DNA of 64,000 bases, from assembly GCF_040537815.1 (NCBI RefSeq), contig NZ_JBEWSZ010000001.1, positions 4,960,001-5,024,000 of the forward strand. Direction: 5' to 3'. The DNA is from Mesorhizobium shangrilense (GTDB lineage: Bacteria > Pseudomonadota > Alphaproteobacteria > Rhizobiales > Rhizobiaceae). A program made the translations under genes and the position numbers. The notes beneath the pieces were generated by a model that ran no database searches, was not told where the DNA came from, and saw nothing but the letters and a program-made list of their open reading frames with translations. How positions within the stretch are numbered: the first letter of the stretch is position 1; every line of letters begins with the position of its first letter. Shown in pieces: positions 16,244 to 24,500 of this stretch.

Positions 16244-17413
16244 TCAGGCGACCTCGCTGAAGACGCCAAAACCGCGCTTGCGGATCTGGCCGGCGACGAT
16301 CACACGCTGGATTTCCGACGTGCCTTCCCAGATGCGGTCGACGCGGATGTCGCGGTAGAGCCGCTCGACCGGGTTCTCGCGCATGTAGCCGCGCCCGCCC
16401 AGGACCTGCAGCGCCTTGTCGATGACGCGGCCGGCAGTCTCCGAACAGTAGAGTTTCAGCGCGCTGGCATGGGCATGCACGCGCTTGCGGTCCAGCCCCT
16501 GATCGATCTCCCAGGCGACGCGGTAAAGCATCGACTTGGCGGCGAAGATGTCGACGGCCATGTCGGCCAGCATGAACTCGACGCCCTGGAAGTCGCGGAT
16601 CGGGCGGTCGAACTGGTGGCGGGTCGTGGCGTAGTCATTGGCGATTTCGGCGGCCCGCGTCGCCGCACCCACGGCATGCGAGGCGATCTGCAGGCGGGCC
16701 TCGACGAACCAGTCCTTGGTCAGCTCGAGACCCTGTCCGATGCCGCCGAGCATCCTGTCCTCACCAACCGGTGTATCCTCGAAGCGAAGCTCGGCGTGGT
16801 CGAAGGCGAAATTATGCATGAACTTCGGCGAGCGCAGATGCACCATGTTGTTAGCCGGCTTGTCGACAAGGAACAGCGTCGGCTTGTCGGGGGTATCATC
16901 GACATGGGCGTGGACGATGATGAAGTCCGAAGCGTTGTAGGAGGTGACGAACCATTTTTCGCCGGTCAGATGCCACATGCCGTTCTTCAGCACGGCGCGG
17001 GTCTTCACCCGGCGCGGGTCTGAACCGGCCTCTGGCTCGGTGATGGCGAAGGCGCCGCGCCGGTAGCCGTTGATCGAGGGGAGCAGATAGTCCTGCTTCT
17101 GCGCCGACGTGCCGAACTTCAGGCTGACCGGTGGGCGCCACACGCAACTCCACAGGCCGTTGGTGACGCGGCCGAGCTGTTCCTCGATCGCCGTCTGCTC
17201 GACCATCGACAGGCCAAGCCCGCCATTCTCTTTGCTGTGGTTGATGCCGGCCAGGCCCCAGTCGCGCACTGCCTGGCGGACTGCCTCGCGGCGTTCCATC
17301 GGCAGTTCGCCATGCTCGTCGGTGATCTGCTCCAGCGGCAGCAGGACCTGGTCGCAGAAGTCGCGGCCCTTCCTGGAGAGTTCCTTTTCGCGTGGGCTGA
17401 GGTCGAAATTCAT
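16244..17413 (-). CDS. Acyl-CoA dehydrogenase family protein
   Basis: A 389-residue flavoenzyme with the three acyl-CoA dehydrogenase domains. Visible motifs are FAITEPEAGSDPRRV (FAD/substrate loop), TGEKWFVTSYNASDFIIV, and the C-terminal QVLGGRGYMRENPVERLYRD followed by IWEGTSEIQR, where Glu363 is the probable catalytic base. It introduces a double bond alpha-beta to a CoA thioester. Because it sits in an amine-uptake operon with a CoA ligase, the substrate is probably a CoA ester of an amine-derived acid (aminobutyryl- or betainyl-like), but this is inferred only. The start at 17413 was picked because the family N-terminus MNFDLSPREKEL begins there. Confidence 0.9.
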   Translation of the reverse strand: MNFDLSPREKELSRKGRDFCDQVLLPLEQITDEHGELPMERREAVRQAVRDWGLAGINHSKENGGLGLSMVEQTAIEEQLGRVTNGLWSCVWRPPVSLKFGTSAQKQDYLLPSINGYRRGAFAITEPEAGSDPRRVKTRAVLKNGMWHLTGEKWFVTSYNASDFIIVHAHVDDTPDKPTLFLVDKPANNMVHLRSPKFMHNFAFDHAELRFEDTPVGEDRMLGGIGQGLELTKDWFVEARLQIASHAVGAATRAAEIANDYATTRHQFDRPIRDFQGVEFMLADMAVDIFAAKSMLYRVAWEIDQGLDRKRVHAHASALKLYCSETAGRVIDKALQVLGGRGYMRENPVERLYRDIRVDRIWEGTSEIQRVIVAGQIRKRGFGVFSEVA

Positions 17414-17432
17414 GGAAGTCCTCGATTGCGGA

Positions 17433-19562
17433 TTATCGTGATGAGCGGTTGGCATTCCGGCCAACCACAAGTGCGTCGACGGCGACGCAGCCCCGGTCCG
17501 AAACCAGCAGCGGGTTGACGTCCATCTCGTCGACGAGATCGCCGAGATCGGCAGCCAGCATCGAGAAACGGGCAAGTGCTGCGTAGAGCGCCGGTTTGTC
17601 GGCGGGCGGCATGCCGCGCGCGCCATCAAGCAAGGGGCTGGCCTTCAGCCTGCCGATCAAGGCTTGCGCCTGTTCGAAGCTCAGCGGCGGCAAGGCGACG
17701 GCGCGGTCCCTGAGGATCTCGATCCAGATGCCGCCCGAGGCGACGACAAGATAGGGTCCGAACTGTTCGTCACGGATCAGGCCGAAGGCGATCTCGACGC
17801 CCTTGTGCGCCATGGCGGCGACGAGCACCTGGGGGCCGAGCCGTGCCGACATGTCCGAGTAGGTCCGTTTCAGCGCGGCCTCGTCGGCGAGCCCGAGCAC
17901 CACGCCGCCCTGGTCGGATTTGTGCTGGATGCCGGCCGCGGTCTTCAGGGCGACGGGAAAGCCGATGTCGCGCGCGGCTTGGAGAACCTCGGCCGATGTG
18001 TTGGCCTTGATCGAATGGGGCGTGGCGATGCCGTAGTCGGCCAGCAGCGCCAGCGCCTCGCTTTCGTCGAAGGGCAGGGCCTGCTGGAGGCGGGCCCGCC
18101 AGCGCTCGCGGATGCCCCTGGCCACGGCAGGCGGGTAGGCATGCTGGAGGGAGCGCCGGTCGCGAAAGGCCAGCAGATTGCGGATGGCATGCAGCCCCTC
18201 GTCGGTGCCGTCGATGACCGGCACACCGGCCTCGGTGGTCGCCAGCGCCAGAGCGCGGTGGTTCACCGTGGCGTAGTTGCTGACCACGGCAACCGGCTTG
18301 CCGGTCTTGGCGTGCGAGCGGATCACCGCGCGGGCAAAACCTTCGGCGATGTAGGAGCCGTCGCGTATGTCCTGGAACAGAACGCCGATGGCGGTGTCGG
18401 GATCAGCAAGCATGGCGTCCATGCAGGCTTCGACATGCGTCTCGAAATCGGAACCCGAACCCCAGACGTCGAGCGGGTTGGCCGGCTGCAGGCCGCTGTC
18501 GAGATGAAGCCGCAGCTCCTCTTTGGTCTTCTCGGAAATGACGGCGAATGGCACGCCCGCCCTGGCCGCGAGATCGGCGACCATTTCGCGCTCGCCGCCG
18601 GAATCATGCAGGCTGGCAAGGCCGCCGCTCGCGGCCGGCCGCCCGGCGGAGAACAGCAGCAGGTTGGCGGCCAGCTGGTCCAGCGTATCGACGCTGACGA
18701 CGCCCCATCTCGCGAACAAGGCCTCATAGGTCGCATCGTCGCCGGCAATCGCGCCGCTGTGGCTGGCGGCGAAGCTCGCGCTCAGTTCCGTGCGCCCGAC
18801 TTTCAGGACAACGACGGGGATGCCGAGGCTATCAGCCTTTTCGAGACAACGAGCAAAGTCGCGCGGCTTGCGGGCCGTCTCCAGGAACAGACCGACGACC
18901 TTTGTCGCGGGCTGGTCGAGCGCCCAATCGACATAGTCGGCGGCCGTCGTCGTCAGTTCGCGGCCGCTGGAAACACACAGCGAGAATTTCAGCCGCTGGT
19001 CATTGTAGGCGAGCGCGCTGAAAGCCGAGCCCGATTGGGTGATCAGCGCCACACCGCCGGGTTTCATGGGAAGATCTGCCGCAAAGCCGGAGACGCGCAG
19101 GCCGATGCCGGGGTTGCAGAAGCCCATGCCGTTGCCGCCGCAAATGACCATGCCGGCATCCTCGGCGATCCCTGTCAGCCGGTCGGCAAGGCCGTCATTG
19201 GCGGCGCCGGTCAGGTCGCAACTGGCGAAGATGGTAACGGCCTTGGCGCCGTGGTGGGCTGCATCGAGCAGGCTTTTTTCCAGCTGATCGTTGGCGACGC
19301 CAAGGACCACATGCTCGACCCTTTCGGGCAAGCTCGCCAGATCGGGAAAGCAGGGCACGCCTTCCACCGAATCGTATTTCGGATTGATGGCGTAGAGCCG
19401 GCCGCGATAGCCATCCATAGCCGCGGCACGCACCATCGTGTTGCCCGGCGTGTCGGGGCGGATCGACGCGCCGACAAAGGCAATCGATGCCGGCCGCAGC
19501 AGCGGATCGAGGCGATGCACGGCTTCTGTCATGCCGTCAACGGCGGCAATGGCTCCAATCAA
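17433..19562 (-). CDS. NDP-forming acyl-CoA synthetase (acetate-CoA ligase family, fused alpha-beta)
   Basis: A 709-residue protein. The N-terminal CoA-binding domain (RPASIAFVGASIRPDTPGN) and two succinyl-CoA-synthetase-like domains carry the conserved phospho-histidine region SHSGAIAG. The C-terminal third is an ATP-grasp domain (ALLADYGIATPHS, KTAAGIQHKSDQGGVVLG). The family makes acyl-CoA from acid, CoA and ATP with release of ADP and phosphate. The start is not certain: TTG at 19562 (or 19565) follows GAGGGAG at good distance, while the first ATG at 19532 has no ribosome-binding site. It is first in the seven-gene operon, so it probably activates the acid later oxidised by the dehydrogenase. 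Confidence 0.82.
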   Translation of the reverse strand: MIGAIAAVDGMTEAVHRLDPLLRPASIAFVGASIRPDTPGNTMVRAAAMDGYRGRLYAINPKYDSVEGVPCFPDLASLPERVEHVVLGVANDQLEKSLLDAAHHGAKAVTIFASCDLTGAANDGLADRLTGIAEDAGMVICGGNGMGFCNPGIGLRVSGFAADLPMKPGGVALITQSGSAFSALAYNDQRLKFSLCVSSGRELTTTAADYVDWALDQPATKVVGLFLETARKPRDFARCLEKADSLGIPVVVLKVGRTELSASFAASHSGAIAGDDATYEALFARWGVVSVDTLDQLAANLLLFSAGRPAASGGLASLHDSGGEREMVADLAARAGVPFAVISEKTKEELRLHLDSGLQPANPLDVWGSGSDFETHVEACMDAMLADPDTAIGVLFQDIRDGSYIAEGFARAVIRSHAKTGKPVAVVSNYATVNHRALALATTEAGVPVIDGTDEGLHAIRNLLAFRDRRSLQHAYPPAVARGIRERWRARLQQALPFDESEALALLADYGIATPHSIKANTSAEVLQAARDIGFPVALKTAAGIQHKSDQGGVVLGLADEAALKRTYSDMSARLGPQVLVAAMAHKGVEIAFGLIRDEQFGPYLVVASGGIWIEILRDRAVALPPLSFEQAQALIGRLKASPLLDGARGMPPADKPALYAALARFSMLAADLGDLVDEMDVNPLLVSDRGCVAVDALVVGRNANRSSR

Positions 19563-19643
19563 CAATCTGCTCCCTCGGCTCGTTCCCAAAGCCTTGTCTG
19601 TCCTGCTGCCCGGTGTTCTTGGTTTTGCGGTTCAGCGGATGGG

Positions 19644-19690
19644 GTGACTATAAGACCCGGAATCGATCGCGCACGGTCCGAAATAGTCAC
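19644..19690. promoter_or_regulatory. Inverted repeat in front of the amine-catabolic operon
   Basis: GTGACTAT (19644-19651) and ATAGTCAC (19683-19690) are perfect 8-bp inverted repeats 31 bp apart. On the minus strand the downstream arm overlaps TATAGT, a plausible -10 element for the synthetase operon. The position between the LysR gene and the operon suits a LysR activation site. A GACTGATCA-type palindrome near the LysR promoter is only loosely similar. Confidence 0.4.
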
Positions 19691-19743
19691 GAGCCGATGA
19701 CTACAGGTTATGCCCCCAAGGGATGCTCGCTTTGACCGGCGGC

Positions 19744-20667
19744 TCAGCTCGCCAGGACTTCCCGTTTCAACACGGCCATTTCGTTGAGCAGCCAGTCCCG
19801 CACCAGGATCGCCGGCTTGCGCAGTGGGCGCCTGGCCGTTGCCACCAGGTAATAGTGGTCACCGGTGCGCAACTCATGCCGGCCACCCTTGACCAGGCCC
19901 TTCTGCAGCAATTCGTGCGCCACAACATGCCACCAGCCGAGCGCCATGCCGCGTCCCTTGATCGCCGACTGGATGACCAGCGTATAGTCGGAGAAAGTCA
20001 GACTGCGGCTGCCTGCCGGCTGCGGGTAGTCGAACTGCGCGAGGTAGCGCTGCCAGGGGATGCGGATCGAGCCGGAAAGATGCGCAAGCGTGTGCCGGCC
20101 GAGATCGGCGCAATCGTCGAGGCTGCCATGTTCGGCCAGGTAGGCAGGGCTGCAGACCGGCAGCACGACCTCCTCCATCAGCTCCCAGCTCTGTTGTTCG
20201 GCGTTTGGCGGCTGGTTGTAGCGGATGGCGAGATCGACATCCTCGACCGGTCCGCTCGGCTCGCCGCGCACCAGCTGGAAGCGCAGGTCGATGCCCGGAA
20301 AGCTCGCCTGGAAGCGGTCGAAGCGCGGCATGAACCAGTGCATGGCAAAGGCCGAAGAGAGCGACAGCGTGACGGTTCCCGCTTCGCCCTGCCGCGCGCG
20401 AATATCGTCCAGCGCGATCTCGATCTGCTGGAAGCCGCTGCCGACCGCGCCATAGAGCATGCGGCCTTCATCGGTCAGCTCGATGCCGGTTGGCGAGCGG
20501 ATGAAAAGCTTGACGTCGAGATGGCTTTCCAGCCGCGCGATCATGCGGCTCACCGCCGACTGGGTGACGTTGAATTCCCGCGCCGCGACGGTGAAATTGA
20601 GATGGCGCGCCGCGGCCTCGAACATGAAGATCGCGTTGGGCGAGGGAAGCAGTTTGCGCAGTGTCAT
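19744..20667 (-). CDS. LysR family transcriptional regulator (GcvA-like)
   Basis: A 307-residue regulator. The N-terminal winged helix-turn-helix (about 6-65) contains AARHLNFTVAAREFNVTQSAVSRMIARLESHL; the C-terminal effector domain begins about residue 95. N-terminal wording (LRKLLPSPNAIFMFEAAARH) is typical of the GcvA group. It lies directly upstream of, and in the same direction as, the seven-gene amine operon, and divergent from the C39-like gene. A short palindrome at 20714-20729 sits between the divergent genes. It probably controls one or both of them. Confidence 0.9.
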   Translation of the reverse strand: MTLRKLLPSPNAIFMFEAAARHLNFTVAAREFNVTQSAVSRMIARLESHLDVKLFIRSPTGIELTDEGRMLYGAVGSGFQQIEIALDDIRARQGEAGTVTLSLSSAFAMHWFMPRFDRFQASFPGIDLRFQLVRGEPSGPVEDVDLAIRYNQPPNAEQQSWELMEEVVLPVCSPAYLAEHGSLDDCADLGRHTLAHLSGSIRIPWQRYLAQFDYPQPAGSRSLTFSDYTLVIQSAIKGRGMALGWWHVVAHELLQKGLVKGGRHELRTGDHYYLVATARRPLRKPAILVRDWLLNEMAVLKREVLAS

Positions 20668-20713
20668 GGAAGCCGGACACCTTCGCGGGCCAAAGAGGTT
20701 TGAGATTACCGTT

Positions 20714-20729
20714 GACTGATCAATCAGTC
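20714..20729. promoter_or_regulatory. Palindrome between LysR and C39-like genes
   Basis: GACTGAT-CA-ATCAGTC is a perfect inverted repeat with 7-bp arms and a 2-bp centre, in an AT-richer stretch 47 bp before the LysR start and 59 bp before the divergent gene. It is a good candidate LysR autoregulatory operator. Confidence 0.5.
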
Positions 20730-20788
20730 TACGGAATTATATCGGTACCATCATCATCAAGCGGGCCGCTACGGTTCCAGATAAGGTC

Positions 20789-21931
20789 ATGATGTCGCCG
20801 ATTGCGGATGGTACGGGATCGGTGGACAGCCAGCCACACAAATCCGGGCGCAAGCCGATGCAACGCCTCCTTGTGAATGCCCCCGTCGGCATGGCGGTCC
20901 TCGATGCCCGGGCCGATGGCTGGGCGACGCTCGCTGCTGCCTTGCCGCAGGACGTTGCGCGGCGTGTGCCGGCCCTGCAGGCGATCGCCGGCGTCGTCGG
21001 GGTTGTGCAACACAGCGCGGAAGGCCGCCCGGTCGCGGTCATGGTTGGCCAGCGCCGCCCGGCCGCGGCGATGATGCGCATCGTGCTGTTCTGGACCGCG
21101 CCGAGCTTTTTCCCGGCCGACACCACCCGTGTCCTGGAGACGCTGGAGAAGGAAGCCTTCAGCCGAGGCGTCCTGTGCCTGCGGGCTGGCGAGGACATCG
21201 CTGGCCTTGTCGACGAGCGGTCATGGCAAGGCCGGAACGGCTTTCGCGAGCACTGGATCGGCGGTCGGCCGGGCCGGCGTCCGGAGGCTGTTGCGCCACT
21301 CTATCCGCAGAGCGCAGGATTCACCTGCGGTCCCTCCACGCTTGTCATGGCCATGGCCGGTCTCGATACGTCGGCGCAGCCCGATCGCGTCCTCGAGATC
21401 GAGCTGTGGCGGGAAGCCACCACCATCATCGGCCCGACCGGCCCGGGCGGTTGTGACCCCTATGGTCTCGCGCTGGCGGCGCACAGGCGCGGGCTGCGGG
21501 TCGAAGTCTTCATGAGCAGCGAACAGCCGATCTTTCTCGACCGCGCGAGCACGGAGGAGCGTCGCGGCCTGATGGAATTCGTCCAGACCGGCTTCAAGCG
21601 CGAGGCCGGGATGGCGGGCATTCCCCTGCAGCATCGCGCCTTCGCGATCGACGAACTGCGACAAGCGCTGGATCGCGGGCTCCTGGCGCTGGTGCTGATC
21701 GATCAAGCGCCGATGATGGGCTACACCTGCCCGCACTGGGTCCTGGTGCATGGCCATGGCGATGGGGTCTATTTCATCAACGATCCGTGGATCGAGCCGG
21801 ACAGGCTCGAACTGCCGGCTGACGTGTTCGATCTTCCCGTCGCCGCACCGATGCTGGACCGCATGGCCTGGTATGGAACGCCGGCCTATCGCGCCGCTGT
21901 GCTGATCGGCGCGGGAAAGTGGTCATGCTAG
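20789..21931 (+). CDS. C39-like cysteine peptidase-fold protein (DUF3335 type)
   Basis: A 380-residue protein. The C-terminal half resembles the Peptidase_C39-like family PF11814: the candidate nucleophile Cys180 in AGFTCGPSTLVMAMAGL, the candidate His316 in YTCPHWVLVHGHGDG and Asp332 in YFINDPW complete a papain-like triad. The N-terminal 160 residues contain a region (VVGVVQHSAEGRPVAVMVG) of unknown fold. No signal peptide or transmembrane segment is seen, so it probably acts in the cytoplasm. AAGG lies just before the tandem ATGs at 20789. Substrate unknown. It is divergent from the LysR gene, which may regulate it. Confidence 0.75.
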   Translation: MMSPIADGTGSVDSQPHKSGRKPMQRLLVNAPVGMAVLDARADGWATLAAALPQDVARRVPALQAIAGVVGVVQHSAEGRPVAVMVGQRRPAAAMMRIVLFWTAPSFFPADTTRVLETLEKEAFSRGVLCLRAGEDIAGLVDERSWQGRNGFREHWIGGRPGRRPEAVAPLYPQSAGFTCGPSTLVMAMAGLDTSAQPDRVLEIELWREATTIIGPTGPGGCDPYGLALAAHRRGLRVEVFMSSEQPIFLDRASTEERRGLMEFVQTGFKREAGMAGIPLQHRAFAIDELRQALDRGLLALVLIDQAPMMGYTCPHWVLVHGHGDGVYFINDPWIEPDRLELPADVFDLPVAAPMLDRMAWYGTPAYRAAVLIGAGKWSC

Positions 21932-21970
21932 GCTAGGGCGTGGGCGCCTCCGACTGCTCTAACCGCAATT

Positions 21971-22018
21971 TGACGCAATTCCGGACGGACGCCGTTTCTC
22001 ACGTCTCCTGGGAATTGC
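21971..22018. repeat. Short dispersed inverted repeat between convergent genes
   Basis: GCAATTCC (21975-21982) and GGAATTGC (22011-22018) are perfect 8-bp arms around a 28-bp centre starting GGACGGACGCCGTTTC. From memory, a very similar GCAATTCCGGACGG...GGAATTGC unit is common in Mesorhizobium intergenic DNA. It sits exactly between the ends of two convergent genes and may end transcription in both directions. Confidence 0.5.
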
Positions 22019-22019
22019 C

Positions 22020-22505
22020 CTAGGCACCCAGCGGATAGGGCATGTAGCCGACAAAGCCGGCGATCTTCCAGCTTCCGGCGATCTTCCGGCAGAAATACAG
22101 CGTCTGCCATTTCAGCCTGTCGACGCTTCCGTCGGCCTTGGCGACCGTTCCGTCGAATTTCTTGTGCAGCACGGCGCGGTCGCCGTCGACATCGATGTCG
22201 CGCAGATTGGTGACGCGAAACAGCGCCTCGCGCAGCGGCTCGGCGAATTTCGTTGCCGCCGTCTCCTTGGCCTGGCGCAGCCATTCGTCGCGATAGACCT
22301 CGAGCCTCGGAAACTGCAGCCGCCAGGCGTCGGCATTGCTGAGGAAATGCGCGTGCATGCCGAAGAAGCTTTCGGCCGCGAAATCATTCTCGACCATCGA
22401 CCAGTCCTGGCCGATGAAAGCGTCGATGTCGCGCCGCACCAGCATCTCCCAAAGCGCGTGGCGGTCGCCGTCGCCGGCGGGAAACGGGTTCTTGTCGAAG
22501 GTCAT
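22020..22505 (-). CDS. SnoaL/NTF2-like protein
   Basis: A 161-residue protein with the pattern of a small NTF2-like alpha+beta barrel: MLVRRDIDAFIGQDWSMVENDFA at the N-terminus, FFGMHAHFL, and the closing strands LKWQTLYFCRKIAGSWKIAGFVGY. Such proteins can be enzymes or binding modules. A good GGAGA site precedes the ATG. It is transcribed away from the RidA operon. The regulatory inverted repeat at 22603-22634 lies between them, so the two units probably respond to the same signal. A related fold is fused to the monooxygenase at 24.5-26.3 kb. Confidence 0.65.
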   Translation of the reverse strand: MTFDKNPFPAGDGDRHALWEMLVRRDIDAFIGQDWSMVENDFAAESFFGMHAHFLSNADAWRLQFPRLEVYRDEWLRQAKETAATKFAEPLREALFRVTNLRDIDVDGDRAVLHKKFDGTVAKADGSVDRLKWQTLYFCRKIAGSWKIAGFVGYMPYPLGA

Positions 22506-22602
22506 TCTTTTCTCTCCTGCCCGGCACTATGCTGGCCGCACGGCCGGCTTCGTTGTCTGCGATGACGTCGGTTGTCACGCAAGATGCTGAGGCTCTTGTA
22601 AT

Positions 22603-22636
22603 AAAGCAACATTATTCTCGAAAAATGTTGCTTTCC
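22603..22636. promoter_or_regulatory. Long perfect inverted repeat, candidate RpiR operator 1
   Basis: AAAGCAACATT (22603-22613) and AATGTTGCTTT (22624-22634) are perfect 11-bp arms separated by 10 bp (attctcgaaa). The right side continues as GTTGCTTTCC (22627-22636), a 10-mer found again on the other strand at 27603-27612 in front of the RpiR regulator. The repeat lies about 100 bp upstream of both the SnoaL-like gene and the RidA gene. It is probably the binding site for the RpiR protein; inferred. Confidence 0.55.
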
Positions 22637-22712
22637 AACAAAGCCTCTATGAGGATCATGCTCACAGGCCTAGAGGATCGCACTGTCTAGCCAATTCAAG
22701 AGGAGGATACCC

Positions 22713-23078
22713 TTGCCCAAGCAATGCTTCGGAACATCCCATGTGCCGCTGTCACCCGCTGTCCGTGCCGGCGACACGGTCTATGTCTCGGGCCAGGTGC
22801 CGGTCGGCGGCGACGGCATTGTGGTCAAGGGCGGCATAACCGAGCAGACCGAACAGGTGCTGGCCAATGTGAAGGCCGCATTGGCGCTTGCCGGCTGTAC
22901 GATGGATGACGTGGTCAAGACCACGGTGTGGCTCGAGGACGCGCGCGATTTCGGCGCCTTCAACGCTGTCTATGCCAGGCATTTTCCCAAGAACCCGCCG
23001 GCACGCACGACGGTCGAGTCGCGGCTGATGATCGACATCAAGATCGAAGTCGAAGCCGTCGCCTACCGTCCTCTCTGA
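22713..23078 (+). CDS. RidA family protein (imine/enamine deaminase-like)
   Basis: A 121-residue RidA/YjgF/UK114-fold protein with VSGQVPVGGDG near the N-terminus and the substrate-site arginine region NPPARTTVESRLM, followed by DIKIEVEAVAY. The Arg in PARTTV is the residue that binds the carboxylate of imine substrates in RidA. The start appears to be TTG at 22713: AGGAGG ends 7 nt before it and no better start exists. It is followed after 28 bp by the amidohydrolase gene, so it probably clears reactive imines from the same pathway. Confidence 0.87.
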   Translation: MPKQCFGTSHVPLSPAVRAGDTVYVSGQVPVGGDGIVVKGGITEQTEQVLANVKAALALAGCTMDDVVKTTVWLEDARDFGAFNAVYARHFPKNPPARTTVESRLMIDIKIEVEAVAYRPL

Positions 23079-23106
23079 CACGACGAAGCATAGGTGGGAG
23101 GCTCGC

Positions 23107-24342
23107 GTGCACATTGATCTGCTGCTCAAGGGTGGACGCCTGATCGATCCGGCGTCCGGCGTCGACGCTCAGCGCGATGTCGCCATCGCAAATGGCCGGA
23201 TCGCCGCTGTGGGTGCCGATATCCCGGCCGAGCGCGCGGGGCGCGTCATCGATGCCTCAGGCTGCATCGTCGCGCCTGGCCTCGTCGACCTGCACAGCCA
23301 CGTCTACTGGGGCGGCACGTCGCTCGGCGTCGATGCCGACCGCCTCGCGGCCAAGAGCGGCACCACCACCTTCATCGACGCGGGAAGTGCGGGTGCGGGC
23401 AATTTCCTCGGCTTTCGCCGCCATGTCATGGAGCGGTCGAAGGTCCGCATCCTCGCCTATGTCAACATTTCCTTTGCCGGCATCTTCGGCTTCTCGCAGA
23501 CCGTGTCGGTCGGCGAATGCAGCGATCTGAGGCTATGCGAACCGCGCGAGGTGGTGGCGGCGGCGCGTGAACATGCCGAGGTGGTGGTCGGCGTCAAGGT
23601 CCGCTCCGGCAAGCATGCCGGCGGCACCAGCGGCATCGCGCCGGTCGATCTCGCATTGGAGGCTGCCGACCAGGCAGGCCTGCCGCTGATGGCGCATATC
23701 GACGAGCCGCCGCCCGGCCGCTCGGAAGTGCTGCCGCGCCTGCGCAAGGGCGACATCCTCACCCACTGCTTCCGCCCCTTCCCCAACGCGCCAGTCTTTG
23801 CCTCCGGCGCCGTACGGCCCGACATGCGGCTGGCACGGGAGCGCGGCGTCATCTTCGACCTCGGCCACGGCATGGGTTCGTTCGACTTCGAAGTCGCCCG
23901 GGCGATGTTGAAGGATGGGCTGGCGCCAGACGTCATCAGCAGCGACGTGCATCTCTACTGCGTCGATGGGCCGGCCTTCGATATATTGGTCTGTATGTCG
24001 AAACTCTTGGCGCTCGGCATGCCGCTGGTCGAGGTGCTGCGCGCGGCCACGCAGCGGCCTGCGGAAGCGATCGCGCGGCTGGAGCTCGGCGTGCTCAAGG
24101 TCGGCGGCGTGGCCGACGTCGCGCTGCTGCGCATGCGCTCCGGCCGCTTCACCTTCGTCGACGCGGTTGGGGCGTCGATGGTTGCCGAGCAGAGGCTTGT
24201 CTCGGAAGGGATCGTCATCGGCGGCACATGGTGGCCGAACGAGGCGGTGAACGATGTCAGCGAGACCGAGCGGTTTGAGCCGCATGCGCAGCACACGCAT
24301 GTCGAGGTTGCTGCCCGGCATTTCGGGCATCGACACGAGTGA
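23107..24342 (+). CDS. Amidohydrolase/deacetylase family metallohydrolase
   Basis: A 411-residue amidohydrolase-superfamily enzyme. Metal-site motifs in order are APGLVDLHSHVYWGG (first HxH), GVKVRSGKH (the lysine stretch often carbamylated), LPLMAHIDEPP (His), HCFRPF (His) and ISSDVHLY (Asp). The C-terminal VKVGGVADVAL-like sequence is usual for dihydroorotase- and deacetylase-type members. The start is GTG at 23107 behind GGGAGG. The reaction would be hydrolysis of a C-N bond, cyclic or acyl amide. Together with RidA and the amidase downstream it fits breakdown of an amide-containing compound. Confidence 0.85.
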   Translation: MHIDLLLKGGRLIDPASGVDAQRDVAIANGRIAAVGADIPAERAGRVIDASGCIVAPGLVDLHSHVYWGGTSLGVDADRLAAKSGTTTFIDAGSAGAGNFLGFRRHVMERSKVRILAYVNISFAGIFGFSQTVSVGECSDLRLCEPREVVAAAREHAEVVVGVKVRSGKHAGGTSGIAPVDLALEAADQAGLPLMAHIDEPPPGRSEVLPRLRKGDILTHCFRPFPNAPVFASGAVRPDMRLARERGVIFDLGHGMGSFDFEVARAMLKDGLAPDVISSDVHLYCVDGPAFDILVCMSKLLALGMPLVEVLRAATQRPAEAIARLELGVLKVGGVADVALLRMRSGRFTFVDAVGASMVAEQRLVSEGIVIGGTWWPNEAVNDVSETERFEPHAQHTHVEVAARHFGHRHE

Positions 24343-24347
24343 GAGCT

Positions 24348-24500
24348 GATCTCCCCCCTCGAGGGGGAGATGGCCGGCAGGCCAGAGGGGGTCGGTTCGA
24401 CCGGGCTCGACCTCCTTGCGGCAGATCAAGGTTGGCGCTTCACGCGCGGCGACCCCCTCTGTCGCCTTCGGCGACATCTCCCCCTCAAGGGGGGAGATTC
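24348..24500. repeat. Mosaic inverted repeat R1
   Basis: The left part has a hairpin of ATCTCCCCCCTC / GAGGGGGAGAT followed by GGCCGGCAGGCCAGAGGGGGTCG; the right part mirrors it (CGACCCCCTCTGTCG ... CATCTCCCCCTCAAGGGG). The centre carries a TTGGCG word. This is the same architecture as R5 and R6. It lies between the convergent amidohydrolase and monooxygenase genes and touches the latter's stop codon. Confidence 0.75.
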
